Of a stretch of DNA of 64,000 nt, positions 1 to 14,200 are shown piece after piece; position 1 is the first letter of the stretch; each line of letters opens with the position of its first letter. Origin of the DNA: Morinoia aosen (Eukaryota; Arthropoda; Malacostraca; Amphipoda; Talitridae). The position numbers and the translations under genes are program-made. The DNA is taken from positions 67,723,436-67,787,435 of the forward strand of contig CM059564.1 in assembly GCA_030386875.1 (NCBI GenBank), read 5' to 3'. A model generated the notes under the pieces. That model saw nothing but the letters and a program-made list of their open reading frames with translations, made no database searches and was not told the origin of the DNA.

Positions 1-2411
1 ATTGCTTACTGTTACTTATTTTAAATAATCAGTATTAAGGCTACCTGCTGCATTTTTTCAATAAAGTTGTTAAAAGAGCCGAAAAGGAATATATATAGCA
101 TGAATTTATTCATAATTTTAAAAATAGCCTGATAATTCACTTGGAAACGATGAAATGCCATTTTCGTTGATAGGCAACATAAAATAGGTATATGGTGAGA
201 AAATATAGGGTCACTATTGCCAAGCCGATGTCGGAATCGATGGAAATTTTTCGACTCCGACTGCTAAGCCCTGTTCCCAATGCAGAAAATTATTGAATTG
301 TTGCACGAATACAGGCATGTTCTGCAGTGGCAAAATGTTCCAAGAGTTTCCGGAGTCACTGAGCAAGAATGATCCGTTGTATTGTCAGATCAAGAAAACT
401 TGACCGCATTAATCAGCGATAGCGTATCTTTATCTAGACAACAAACGATACCGTACAGGAACAGGGTTCAAGGAATTAGCCTGTTGAAATTTTTACACTC
501 CGATACTGGGTCGACTTATACAGTACGATTATTGGCACACCGAGAAAGCTTTTAAAATTAATATCAATTACAATGAATGTTTGTATTAAACGTCGCGTGC
601 GCCAGAATGTGCCAATAGTCAGTCATAAATGAAACAGAGAATTGATACGCAAAGACACAGACAAAATACATTATCAGCATTATTTGTCATAAACTACAGA
701 TATTAGGTTAACTCGCGATCAATTTTTCCTCTTAAACTTTCCTTTTAACCATCTCTCTCAAACTTACATTACAACAAGTCAAAACAGTAAACCATCTCGA
801 CGTGGGCTCGAGTGCTTGTTGTGAGATGAGTTAAAGAAATTTGCTTCTCGAGTGTTTGACTTCAGCGCGCAAAGAAGCCAATGAAACAATATTTTGAATT
901 AAATATTAAATCTAATGCAACAATATATTAAATAATTATGAACTATTCCCAATTCCCAAACTGTTCGAATGAATAAAACTAGAGATGCAATCGCCAATGA
1001 GAAATGCTCTGACGAAGCGCATTTAACGCAATGAACCTTCAAAGGAAAAGCGGATCAAGTCACGAGAAGACCGTTGTTAGGTCCACAAACGAGGAAGCAA
1101 GCGCACAAATACGTCAGGTGCTTCCACTAAATGATCGCATTAATCAGACCACTAAATGATCGCAGCAATCTCAAGAAGTGGGCACATTCCTGAAAAGTTT
1201 TGCTCTCGATGCATAGGTCCGAAAGTCTGTAACGCATTTTACGCGCACGATATCTGCTTTAAAATGTGAGGTCTGAACGAGCCTATAATTTGCTTGTTGC
1301 GCACCTCGTTGGTTAGAAAATTTGTTTTCATTGCTCCTAAGCGTAAGATTTGTAATTTCAAACAACGTCAACTTAAATGAACTTACTTGATTTAATACAT
1401 GGTTGAATGCATTTCCATTGAATCATTCGATAATTTTTCAACCAGACATTTTACAATAGTCCGGCGGTGTAGATACTTTAGGTACCAGGTAAGGATCGCC
1501 ACCAGATTATTTCTGAGAAATAAATAAAAAAAACCGCTGCTTCTACAGATTAGCACGTTGTGTGTGACGCCCTCAATACGAATAAGAGCTTGCAAAGTTT
1601 CATGGCCTAATAGAATTATGTACTTAGAAAAATGATAAGTGCACCATAATCATACCTTCTTATCAACGAAGAAAACTAGGCTTCACAGGCTTTTTAATAC
1701 CTCACTATTCCAGCAGCTTCAACAAAATATCACTTATGGGCATTGTTGAATATTTTCAGATTGCTTTGACCGGTTACAGTCTAAACAGCGCTCAAAAGCA
1801 CCACACGTAACTCGAAAAACGTCGAGCATCACAGTGACCGTCTCCCACAACCATCACTTGGCAACCGCCGTCGCGTCACTGCGCCAGGCTGCGGGAGACC
1901 GTGAGACGGCCATGCATTCCCGCCGAGCGCGCGGTTTTGAAGACGTTGGGTCGGAGATGCTCGCATCTGCTATCTCCGATATCGCTACACCTGCATCCCG
2001 GTGGAGAGCTATTCTCTGAGGCGCTTCCGAATGTAGCTCACACGTTCGTATGATATTAAAAACGGCAGCTCGTTGTGAAGTTTTAAGTTAGTGTTAAGCC
2101 GGTGTGTAAATTTTATTTCTCTAGGGATGTGAGTGAATACTCGCTAATTTCGCTGTTTTGTAACACACCAAATGTGATGCATTGTTTAAAAAGAAGAAAT
2201 GGAATTTATAGCAGAGCTGCTTCTCTTGGAAAGCAGAACCAAAGTAATTTATAATGACATATTACGAGTCTTAACTAATACGGACTCAAAGTATAAATTT
2301 GATAAATTCAGTTTTCATGAGGCAAGCTTCATGCCAGTCGTCGACCGATATATTTTCAACATCTTATCCACGTGTTAAGCAACATTTCAGGCAGTTGTTT
2401 GCCAAGAAATC
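1..2411. other. non-coding stretch, no convincing gene
   Basis: AT-rich sequence with only short open frames lacking good splice context. A GC-richer patch at about 1830-2030 stands out but has no convincing splice acceptor. No repeat array or RNA gene was recognised. Confidence 0.5.
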
Positions 2412-2583
2412 ATGCTGATGTTTATTGCTGCAGCGATGATCGAGCTTGTTAAGCTCGCTGTCCTTCCGTTTCTGCACGACCCTGTCCCGCTCCCCTGGGA
2501 ACACGGTACAGGAAATGCCACCAACGCAGCCCCTCGATCGCAATGTTACTCGCCACTACTGAAGCGAGAGGGGCATTTAACAC
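2412..2583 (+). CDS. possible 5' or internal exon upstream of gene A (unrecognised)
   Basis: An open segment that fits the exon style of the downstream gene in two ways. Read from the ATG at 2412 (A at -3) it begins MLMFIAAAMIELVKL, a moderately hydrophobic leader, though with internal Glu and Lys. Read from the acceptor ttgctgcag ending at 2433 it is a 150-bp exon (49 whole codons) that enters in phase 1. Either way it leaves in phase 1 at 2583 before gtaaac. The peptide contains PVPLPW, a possible N-glycosylation site (NAT) and CYSP. Pro-rich segments followed by Trp also occur in the juxtamembrane exons of genes B and C. No family was recognised. The link to the next exon, 5.6 kb away, is inference. 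Confidence 0.3.
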
Positions 2584-2599
2584 GTAAACTGCGGCCATT

Positions 2600-4514
2600 T
2601 ACATGGGAATTTAAGGTTCATCCCTAATTTAACTCGAATCCCACGTTCATTTTTAAAAAAAAATTGCATTGAGACGTGCCTGCGTCCAATTTTGGTTACG
2701 CATTAAAAAATGCCGTTTGTGGCTGCCGGTAAATCACGTAGCAGCTAACGTGTTAACATTTTATCACATTGGTCCGCGAATGGTCATAACAACAACGTCC
2801 TCATCTTCACTTGAGCCCTGAGATAAGTCTTTGAATAAGAGCAGAAATAATGAAGGCTGGTGAAAACTGAAATAGAATTTCGATGAGCATCTCTCTTCAA
2901 ACTATTATCGTTTTTCATGACATGCGCCAACCATAAGCATTTTGTGTAACTATTTTTTCAAACCGAATAGGAGTGAACTCATCTATGCAGTTGAGATCAT
3001 ATCATTTTTAATAGTTAAGCACAGCGATGGCATGCAATATTTCATAGTTATATTTCCCTGAATTTTGTGGAGATATTTTGGGTGTCAAGCAAATTTCTTG
3101 GTGCTTCTCGTACGGTAAGCGCTCGTCAATATTTGAAATTGTCATAATGTTAGTCATAACAAGTGATGATGGTATTCAATTTCCATTTCCATTCCTTATT
3201 CCATTAGAGATAATTTCATCTATTTTAAAAACATTTACTCTGAACGTATCGAGCCTAGGCTCATTCTCAACAAAAAGTCTGCAAATAAAATTTGCAAATA
3301 ATAATGTCTGCAAATTTCTTTCATTGTAAATTTGCTTCGCAAAAAAGATTTTCCTTTGTAATTTCATCTAATTATTGAAAATAATTATTTTCTTTAACCC
3401 TGTATCCGGAACATCACGAACTTGTTTTCCCAACTCGGCATTACAGTTACGGTGAGAACTCATTTCATTGCTCAATACGAACCATAACTGTAGCAAAACT
3501 ATACCAGCTAAAACATTTGCTTTGCGAGACCGACCAATTGAATTTCTTAATTAATGCTAAGGCCACCTATTTTGAATGTAAGCTACGAAGAATAACTAAT
3601 GAATTTTGGACTGCAGTATTACACGTCACGTATAATGCCCCCATATGCCCACGAAAAAAATTAGTTGCCGCTAACGAAACAGTCAAAATTATAACAAAAA
3701 TAACCACCTACGCTAAAAGGGGCAATAAAGACAATCATCAAATAAAACTGAACATCATGAACTGAACTGAAATAAAACTGAACTGAAAGTTACAGAAATT
3801 ATGAAAATAATTGGAAGCATCAATGATAGCAGGAAATGAGGTAAAAAAAATTAGATTAAAGAAAGTGTTGACGTAGCTGGCTATAGTGACGAAGGCGTGT
3901 GCACCTTTTACGTCGTAGTCGTAAAGATAAGAAACGCAACGTGGTTTTATTGAATAGGTTGTATGCATTTATTTGCTATGAAAATTGCATGTATGTTCCA
4001 GTCCTGAGCCTTTTGAAAATAAGCTCTAGATATTTATTTTCGAGTCAGACCATTGTCCATCTGTTCAGGATCACCGAAATGCCACAGAAATTTTTGCCTC
4101 CTTTTTTTCACTACTTGTTAGTGGTAATTTTTACGTTCAACAAATGCGAAGGTGGGTTCATCAGCTCTGAAAAGTCAAGTTATTCATGAATATTTACTTG
4201 CTCGCCATAATAATCTTGCAGCTCGGGCATAAATTGTGATTGTTACCTAAAATGTGTAGACATGTGATTGGACTGCATGAGTTTGGCTTGAAGTGTGTTG
4301 TCAGCTGTGTTATATGGTCATTAGGTAGAGCTCAGGCGGTTTAGATAATGTCAAAGTGAATGAAAGTGTAAAATTAAACATTTTTCTCTCTCTTCCATTT
4401 GCTTTTGTAAAATTTTAATCATGTATTCAAAAAGGAAGTGAAATTCTGGAAGAATGTAAAATTTGAGTTTTGGACGTTGAATTATTCGCTGGTAGATTAG
4501 GACAATATTGATTT
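2600..4514. other. non-coding stretch
   Basis: AT-rich sequence with no supported exon and no clear repeat structure until the foldback element that starts at 4515. Confidence 0.45.
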
Positions 4515-5741
4515 GGTAAATGTGAAGGAGAGGACAGTAATCGATTTTCCACTTTTCGGTGCCTAAACATTGTTAATTAGATCTAAATAAACAATTTTTC
4601 TTCTATGCACTTTCCGTCTGAAATGAGTATTTAATGAGTTAAGTTAATGAGAAGGAGATGCAACTAATCGAATTTCGGTTTTTTTGCGTAAAAAATATCA
4701 ATTACATCGAAATAAACAACTTTTCTTCCATGGACTTTTTGAGGCAACTGAGTTTTTACCGAGTTATAGCGGTATGTTAATTTTCGTCTTTGATGACAAA
4801 AAAAAACAGCTACTCATCGATTTTCGAATATTTGTTGCTTGAATCATGGTAACATCAAAATAAACAACTTTTCTTCTATACACATTTTTTGTCAGATGAG
4901 TATTTAACGAGATATAGCGGTAGGTTTGGTTTCGTCTTTGATGACGATCGCGCTGGGAGCGAGACGGCATTGCAGTGGTGCCGTCCGACGCGCTGCTTGA
5001 ATTACTTCCCGTTTCAAACACTGGAGTTTCGGTCAGTAATTTACCGCTATAGCTCGTTAAATACTCATTTGCCCCAAAAAGTGCATAGATGAAAAGTTGT
5101 TTATTTCGGTGTAATAACCATGATACAGGCAAGAAAATTTCGAAATTCGATTAGTTGCATCTCTTTCACATTAACCACGAGTTGTAGCGGTAAATTACTT
5201 ACCACAACTCTAGTGTTTGAAGCGGAATGAAATTGTTCGGACGGAAGACTAAAATGGACTCTCACTTCCCGCTATCTTAAACGAAAATAAATATACCGCT
5301 GTAACTCGTTATTTTTAGGTGATAACCTTTATTTTGTTATTAACTAAAAGATCCTAGAAGTGGGTTCAGGCTCCACACGCTCCGCTAGGTCGGCTGATAA
5401 TAAATTACTAAGTACCCAAACGTACTCTATCAGCTCAATCGCGCAATAACTTAACCTACCGCTCTAACTCGTAAAATACTCATTTGCCGCAAAAAGTATA
5501 CATAAGAAAATTAGTTTATTTCGATGTTGATTCAAGCAACAAAAATTCGGAAATCGATTGTAGCTGTTCATTCGAGCACATTCGTCATCAAAGACGATAA
5601 TTAACATGCGGCTATAACTCGTAAAATACTCATTTCAGACGGGGAGTGCGTAGGAAAAAACTTGTTTATTTCAATCTAATTAACTATGTTTAGGTACCGA
5701 AAGGTGAAAAATCAATTACTGACCTCTCCTTCACATTTACC
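4515..5741. mobile_element. foldback DNA element FB-1 with 8-bp target duplication
   Basis: The ends are inverted: GGTAAATGTGAAGGAGAGG at the left and its near-perfect complement at the right. The element is flanked by the 8-bp direct repeat ATTGATTT (4507-4514 and 5742-5749). The interior is a palindromic patchwork of motifs such as gagtatttaacgag, atagcggta and cgtctttgatgacga, present in both orientations. No transposase frame was seen, so it is non-autonomous. Related copies lie at 51144-51692 and 62032-63045. An 8-bp duplication is compatible with hAT or Merlin type elements, but the superfamily is not proven. Confidence 0.8.
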
Positions 5742-5749
5742 ATTGATTT

Positions 5750-8190
5750 TACTGTTGTCAACGATTTTGGAAATTTCGTTGCCACATTAAGGTAATTGGA
5801 AATACTTTAAGGTCAATATTGAATTTAATGTTGTCAACAACAATGTCATTCGTGCAAAACGTCTTCAAATGCACCATTTAACCTGAATATGGCAATGAAA
5901 TTATTGAAATCGTTTACATTAAAATTAATATTGACAGATTTCACTTGTTATACAATTACGATAATGGATGCCAATGCATTTAAACTATTCTTAGAAAGGT
6001 ATTTCTAAAATAAACAAAAATTATTATGATGTAATATTATAATATTTGTTATCGCATATTGTAAAAGGTTATTATTATAGCACTGTTATTTGGTTCATTA
6101 ATAATTATATAAACGTATTGCGGTACCTCTTTATTATTGCCACTTGCTTTCTCAAATTTTCAGTTATAAAGATGGTTCATGTAGTCCGTTGGATTATGTG
6201 AGGCTTCAAAGATGGCTTACAATGGCGTTAATTGAAGAATGAAATATTTCGTTTGTTAGCTATTGCCGCCTTGTAATTTGATTTATTTAGATTTAATGCA
6301 AATTTGTCCAATTAAAGGTCAAGCAATAAATCGTTCTACTGCAACCTAATCTAACAATAAACACTTCTTGCACAATCCATCACATTCGAGGTTACAGATT
6401 AAATCTTCATAAATTAACGATAGTGCTGATTTATGACAAAAGTGCCTCCATTTCCTTCAGATTATTACTCGATTGGATTGTCTAGAATATTTATCGAATG
6501 AAAGGCTGAGTTTCATGAATGTGATATAAAAATAGTTTGCTGCGAAACTTTCTAATTTTTCATGAAAATTTTGGTCTAGCTCACCACTGTGGCCATGGTC
6601 AAAATTTTATCGTTGATCCCGATTGTGGTTTTCTTCTAAATTTAAATTCGCATGAAAAAGTTATTACTTTAACTTTTTTCTGTAGAAAAATTGAGTAACT
6701 TTTTGCTAATCCTTGCAGGCGTTTGATTGATCAAGACCCAAAATTAATAATCAATGATAACTCAGAAAACAAACATCTGGCTTTGCTTCCTACTTTTTGA
6801 TGCAGGCTTTCAAAACGGAATATTTTGTAGCCTTTGAAATGGATTACAACATGACTGTTTCAAACGCCTATCCATTCACATTGCTTGATATTGAATAAAC
6901 ACACTCTGCTGATAGTTTGATCAGATTAAGAAAAAGTTTGATTGAAAATAAGCAGAGGTTTATTTTCTATCGTTTTTTCCTCGAGGTCAGGAGCTCACGG
7001 CCTTAACTAGCTTTGCGATGTGATGAGTTCTTAATAAAGTTTATTGCACTTAACGCCCTAATTTCATACTGTATTTAATTATGTATGCCTAAGGTTATGT
7101 CTACGTGTAGTTCTTAACAACGTCCTACGTTCAGTTACCAAGCGACATGCTCTATTTCAGAGCTTCCAGAACTTTTGCAGGCTTTTTCAGGCGTTACCCC
7201 GCCCATAAAATTTCATTTCTCACTCGCGGTTATCGTCAATTACGAGGACATAGTAAAAATATATATAATTCAATGAATTTTTGTTGTCAGCTAAATTCTT
7301 TTTGAAACAGGGTATGTATTTTAACAAAATAAAATATAGGCACTATAAAGTTTTCATTATTCACTACAAATTATTTATTACCTACTAATGGGTCATTTAC
7401 CCACAGTTTGAGAACCTCTGCTTTACTCAGCTACCTACATTTAACTACGCACATATAAACTGGCTGCTGAAAATGAGCTTGGCTAGTGTGCATTGCTCGA
7501 TTTGTTGGCAAACTAGCCTATCGAATTACGCTCAAACTTTTACACATTCACTACGTATTGGTAGACATGTGTACCTATTGGTAAATTGCTCATTTACGTA
7601 ATACTAGTGACAATGGCTATCATTTCTCTTATTTCTCTACCTTTATTTAACTTACAGTATGGCGTGCAGGTTGAAATGTTATCGTGCAATTATATTTTTC
7701 CCGCTTGTTAGAAAGGATAGGAATGTAATCAAGCAGAAAAAATGGTTTGTCAATTCTGCATCTTAAAACGTACTCAAACCGACAGTAGAAACGGCTGGAA
7801 CGTAGTGAACGTGTTTAGATATATCAACGGGCCTGCAAAAAACACTCGTTTTCAGCGCACTTCATTTTATTGGTGCAAAACATGAATGTTTCCTGATATT
7901 TTAGCTCTCAAAGGCTTAGCAATAAGAGTATGGTTTTCAAGAATATTTTCTTTGGTGTTCCCCTCATTTATATGAAACGCTTCAAAATTTCGTAATGAAT
8001 GCTTGTTCTTGTTCATTCGAAACTGAAATTTCACATCTGTGATGCGAAATAAACTTGAATGAAACTAATCAGTACGTACCTGGGAGTCGAACAAGCAAAA
8101 GATTTAGTATGATCTTTAATTGGAAAACTGATTGAATCTTAACGTATTCCAGTCAAGTATTCCCTAGAATGTAGTTATTTCATTACTCCT
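5750..8190. other. non-coding stretch upstream of the first clear exon of gene A
   Basis: Very AT-rich, with many short stops in all frames. A segment near 7480-7620 resembles sequence near 51700-51770, so it may be an old repeat. No exon with good splice sites was found. Confidence 0.45.
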
Positions 8191-8193
8191 TAG

Positions 8194-8292
8194 GAATGTT
8201 TGGAGACCTCTACGCGTTCTACTATGACGTCTACAGCGACCCAACGCATGTGCAGCAGCCATCGTCCACAGGAACTGATCTTGGCGGTACAG
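8194..8292 (+). CDS. Gene A ectodomain exon, phase 1-1 (99 bp)
   Basis: Acceptor ttactccttag ends at 8193 and donor gtatgt starts at 8293. Read in phase 1 it gives 32 codons starting [16 protein letters not shown], rich in aromatic residues at first and then Ser/Thr/Gly. Its base composition is clearly less AT-rich than the surrounding intron. It is the most upstream exon of gene A supported by both splice sites. Confidence 0.65.
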
Positions 8293-11200
8293 GTATGTGC
8301 GCAGTAGTTATTTACCCATAGTCAGGTAATCATAGCCTGTCCCTCAACTCTTTAATGTGAGTTAGTAACTTGCCATTTTTTTAAAGAAATTTTCTTTTCG
8401 AAATAAAACGACGATTATTCTTTTGTGCCATGGATAAAAATTAATTCTACATACTTTAAGAGCTCTGTGATTTTGGCTTCTATCGATTCTTTATTGACAA
8501 CTTGAGCTTCAAATAATCGTTCGACATAACATTGGAATAATTGATCTAACACCCCGGAATTGTCATCACGAGGTCAAACTATGATGAATAATTTGACAGA
8601 GGGATAGTCGAACTTTTCGACAATTCAGACAACTACTGAAGGGTGGATACAACTTCTGCTCTATGGGAATTAATACCTTCATGGGGGAAACATGAGATTC
8701 CGAGCTGAGAGTTAGGAATGCCTTTTGGAGAAATCAGATGATTTTTGTTTTGGTGAAGGTCCATGATTTTTCGATTCACTGTTATTCTGTTTTTTAAGAC
8801 CTCTAACTTTTTTCGACATATTTGTTGTTTCATGGCCTTCTTTTCTTACTGTTCCCTTGAGCAGGAGATCTTGTGTGGAAACACACCTTGCGCATGGATC
8901 CTGCGTTTTCTCAACTCCATACTAAATGGTGCCTTCATCCTTCTTCTCTTTGGAACGCCTGTATTTCAGTAAAACAAACAAACAAACAAACAAACATCGG
9001 CATCTTTGGGACGCATTATTTCCAATCAAGCCTGATACATATGAACTTGAGCATTGGTTTTTCAAATGTCTTATAACTAACACTATATATAGGACACCAT
9101 GACGGTTCCTCCGTAAAGCCGGTACCCATTTCCGACACCTGGGTTGAGTGGGGTATTGTGCTTGAGCTTTCCCTTATACCCAACGGGGAAAATCGCCGCG
9201 CCAGCGCCGGGATACGAACCCTCGTCTCCAACATACAAGGCCGATCCCTTAACCACTGTGCCACGGCGAGTGCGTAGTAAGAAAGGGTAATACTATCTCA
9301 TCTATTACAAAGAAGCATTGTCAAAGCAGTTACCCTCAAATGTTTGAAGATGCGTGTTCACGCACTGTCGCTATTTGGGTTGATCAAACTGTCAGTTTAA
9401 ATACAAAGGTTTGACCCATCTGCATCCAAATCCATTATTCATCCAGCGTACTTTCGTATGGACAAAAATAAATTTTTTGAGCATATTTAAGAGAGTCCAG
9501 CTGTTTGATTATACCAATAATTGGTTATATATATAATTTACGATGATGATTCACGTTCTTATACATTTCAGCGAAAACTGAAGTAAGAATTTGTTATTTA
9601 GTGAAAAATCTTGAATGCATTCGGAGGCAGTTCATGAGTTACCACCAGGAATGGGCCAGACGGCGGCGTCTGGAAACTTCACAGCTTTGGTTGTGATGTG
9701 GTTTACACTCGGGAAGCGTAGAAAAGCTGGGCTTCAAAAGAGACTCTCGTCATAAATAAAAAAATTAGAATGAGCTTCTGTCCAGGAAGAAGCCATGCCT
9801 AACCGCATTACTGAGCAGTTGGGGCGCTGGGTCGGTACACAAACCTCAGCCGCAAATTCCGCACAGCAAACAAAAACAACCGCGCAGTCTAGGTTTTCTT
9901 AATTTTATGGTTCTCAAATTTCCGATCTTCTCAGACCGTAGCTTAGAGGTCATAAATTTCCATCTGCTCCAGTAAACATGGTACAGGGAACATGATGCGG
10001 TTTTTATGAGAAAAACCGTGGATGGCTATTTTCAGAATTATTAAGGGACAGATGTAGACTCGATTTTAATTTGCAATGCACATAAATTTCATAAGTAAAA
10101 CACATGGTTTTAGATGAGCATGAAAATTAGAGGTCGTACAATTAGTTCTCTTGCTTGTCGTAAATAGCGTTTCGTCAAACACTATTTACGAATAACATAC
10201 GTGCTAGTTGAACAAAAGGCCCAGGTTAAATTTTAGTCACATATGAATGCCATGATCCATTTTAATTGATTGGAATCAAATCTTATTTTTATAAACTTTT
10301 AACGTGTTAGTTGAAAGTATTGATCTCTAGGTATTAATTGTGGATTTGTTTAACGGTTATGAACATATCAAGTCCCATAGAATAGACAATAGCCTTCTCA
10401 TCAGATCTATTTTCGCGCACTTTTAGGATTTGGTTCATTCTGATAAGGGAGTACAGAATATCCAAGTGAAAATGTTTTCCCCAGAGTCCTAAGGGTTTAT
10501 TTTTTGACCTCAATTTGTTGGGAATTTTTATTATGGAATTCAACTTAGGAGGATGAAAAGAGCACGTTAAAGATAGCACAATTTCATTTATAATTTTTTT
10601 AGCCAAAAGCTCGGCAGTGTTAAACAAAACTTGAAATTGGCATCGTTATTTTTCAAACTTTTGACTTAGAACAAAACGAGCTGATAGACAACAGGTTTTG
10701 GTTAGTTGGGCTTGACTATCGTAAGCTGCGGAGACTGGGACATTGCTAGCTTACCTTGGAACTATAAATAGGGCTTCCAGCTTTTATCATTCATGCCTAT
10801 TTCGCGCTTCTTTGTTTTTATGGCTGGTTTGCTATCTTTTCTTTGTATTTTCTTCCTCTTCCTTCTTAATTTGATGTTTTTATTCGCAGGGTATCCTTGT
10901 GCGCAGATTCCTGATTTTTTATTATTATTCGCAAGGTCTCACCTTTCCGCTCTTCAGAGATCGCCTCTGATGTGGCTAGGGAGTCTTAAACTAATTCATA
11001 TAATATTTATTTCTGATTCACGATCAAGAGATACACTACTTCTCTTTGCACAATTCGATACAGTACTTGAATCAATTTGTGCTTTTTCACTTTTGATGTG
11101 AATTCAACTGCAATGAATAATTTAATATTATTAAGGACGACTCGGGTATTTCCAGAAATAATTGTTAAGCCTACATTTTCCCCCTGACATTAAATGTTGA

Positions 11201-14200
11201 GAATTTTTCTGTTCAGACGTTTCAGATGTGTAATCTTTCAATTTTGTCATCAGCCTTTCATGCGTCACCGTCGGATTTTCACGACATCATCGAGACGTTC
11301 CTGAAGATGTCCCCCCACGGTTTCCCCCCTGACTTCGGTGAGCTGGCGGGGGTTGAGCCGTGTCCAGTGAGGGTTACCGAGAGGAGTAGGCGCAGTACAT
11401 GGGAAACTGAATCAGCTTCTGGGTCAGAAACGGTGCTGCATCCAAAGATAAAGATTCTTGCGCATTTTAAAAGAAGACTAATGAAAATTACGTTAAAGAA
11501 TTTATGCGGGAATAGTTTTTTCCAAATGCTCCAGAAGAAAATTGCTCTAATTTTTATGCGTGGGAGTTCGGAACTATGTGCATGGTGCGAAGATGAATGC
11601 TGTCAAAAAATTGCCTTAGTTGCCTAATTTTAATCTCTTATATCGCTCTGAATTTTCGTAACATTCTAAAAGTAGCTGAATAATTTTATTGCTCGTCACT
11701 GAAAATTAATAAGATTTATTTGTTTCTCACAGGATTGGGAGGGAAGTTTTGTACCAAGAAAGTCAGCGCCTGCCCCTTCATGGGTTTCATCCGTGAGTAA
11801 AACTTCAGAGACTTTTCTTGTTTTCATTAGACATTATTGGCGTAATCTTGCCTTTCAGTGAAAAATTACTGTTACAAGTACTTGTGAAATTTGATTTTAT
11901 CTTCGTTAGAAATATGCGTGTTATATTGTGAACTTTATTTTATCTTAATTTGAAATTGGTTGTGCACTGCACACAAAAGTTACGCAAATGACTGACATTG
12001 AACACGTACCTTTTGTTACATTTGTGTGGTGTATATTGTCGCGTCTACGTACCGTATATTTATAGCTGCCACAAACACGATGAATGAAATGGATTTTAAA
12101 CATATATCGACAAAAATTTTCACAGGAACAGTTTTTGTGACATCTCTTGAGGAAGATTTTAGATTCACGTTTGACTATCAGGGTTTGTCTGCTACACTGG
12201 CACTTGGTAATGATTGATTGTCAGGGAACATCTGACCCAAGCATTGCTTTAAAATATGTTCCGAGTCCAGGGTTTTAATTTTCAGTTGACAGTCCGAAAA
12301 GAGTCACACAGAGCTCGGGAGCTCGAAGGTCTCGACCGTGATGGATTAGCTTCAGCTACTCAGCAGTGCTTCAAAATCGAACTGTTGTTCCTTCAGTTTT
12401 ATTTGAAGACTAAATGGAATGTTGCTTCTTGATTTGAAGTATAGAACGAAATGTTGCTCCTTTGTTTATTTCTTATTCAAACGAAATTTTACTCTCTAGC
12501 TTTAATTAAAAACAAAATAAATCACGCTCTTCACTTTAATTATTCAAAATCAAATGAAGTGTTGTGCATCGGTATTTAAGTTTGCGCTTATTGATAGCCA
12601 TTTCTCTCACAGCGGGCTGGAGACCAATAACAAAATGTAATATTTAGATGACATTAGTCATTACTGCGTTATACTTATTTGCATGTAAATGAACTAACAT
12701 TTTCCCCCGCTTGTGTTGTGGTCGCCACAGAGAAGCACCTCGTAGCCAAATCGAAGCGATCTCAGCAAGAATACCTTTTCATCGTTTTTCGTAAGTACAT
12801 ACAGCAGTTGAACGCTTCTCGGGGATCTCCTCAGGGAGATACAACTATTATGTTTATGGGAATTAGCGCTCCCAGGAGGAAAATGCGAGATCCTTAGCTG
12901 AGAGTTACGAAGGATTACATTTCGTTGAAATAAAATGTTTTTTGGTTGGTTAACCCTTTAACGTCGACATTTTCTACTCATGTTGCCGTTATCACAACCA
13001 CCATCATTAAACTGGCACCGGCATCAGATATTCATCGATTTAACGACGAGGAAGGAACTGCCACTCGACAGTGCAGTCAAAAAAACACATCAGGGAACTA
13101 ATTTTTCGAGAAATAGAATATATTGAGGCTATTTTCGAAGAAGGACCGTACAGTCCACTTGGGCGTTAAAGGGTTAAGGACCATCTTTTTTCGGTTCACT
13201 GCTGTCCTGTTTTTCAGCACCTTTGATTTTCATCTTAACTTTTACCTTGTTTCATAACCTTCCTTCTAATCTTACTGTTTCTATCCGCGCGGGATCCTTT
13301 GCGGGAACACCCTTTGTGCACAAATTCCACGTTCCCTTAATTTCAAAGTTAATGGTGCCTTGATCCTTCCTTTCTTGAAACATCTTTGTTTTGGTAAATG
13401 GAGGCTAAAACTAATTCATAACCAATCAAAATCGCTTCTTGGGGGCCAGCAAAAGGCCCACTGCACATTTCTGTTGCTGGATTTGATTTCTGTTGCTGCA
13501 CATTTGTTGTCTCGGGGATAGTTTCTTCGCGCACATGTAGCACCATTCGGTAACCTGTGTTTCAGAGACATCATGTTCAGAATTTAGGATTATGCTTATG
13601 CATGCGCTGCGAACTGTTTCGTTTCTATGTGTGTTGAAATAAACGCGAATGCATTGAAGAAATGAGGCATTAATTCAGTTGCCCAACTATAAGTGTTGTA
13701 ATTTTAGGAAAACAGATCTCACTTTGTTCCATAAAGGTGAGTAGACATTTTTTCAAAATATGGATAGTTTATTTGTTTGTAAAAAAGTATACATTTGAAA
13801 TTGAGGGTTAATGGCAAAGACACACTACGTATCTTCTACACATATCATCTTTACCCTCGCTTGTATTTTCTCCAGGAAAGTTCCTCTCAGACCACGACAC
13901 CAACAAGTGCCCCTTCATGCGGCAACTCCGTAAGTGATGAGGCACCGATGTGAATCTTGGGCAAATCTGAAGTTCGTGACGATCTGACGTCGAATAGAGG
14001 GGACTGTACATGTCGCTTCTATTTTTTTCTACTCTAGTAACGGTCATGCTCCTGTGTAGCAGATACAACAAACTATACGGTTACACTTTTGATGTAAATT
14101 ATCTTTTTTAAATACAGAAGTTTGAATTCGAAATAAATCCAAAATACGTCTGGAACTATTAAGCAGGACCGCGACCATCGTCCAAAGAGATGCTTCTCAA

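Noticed and set aside
1835-1900. Phase 1-1 segment (TVSHNHHLATAVASLRQAAG) between catcacag and gtgaga
   Set aside because: No pyrimidine tract before the acceptor and a weak donor; phase agreement alone is expected often by chance.
9209-9263. A and B box-like sequences that could mark a tRNA gene
   Set aside because: The boxes belong to a SINE head followed by an unrelated body; no complete cloverleaf with a paired acceptor stem was seen.
9632-9687. Open GC-richer segment ([19 protein letters not shown]) after ggaggcag
   Set aside because: Acceptor lacks a pyrimidine tract and the only donor (gttgtg) is weak and in phase 0.
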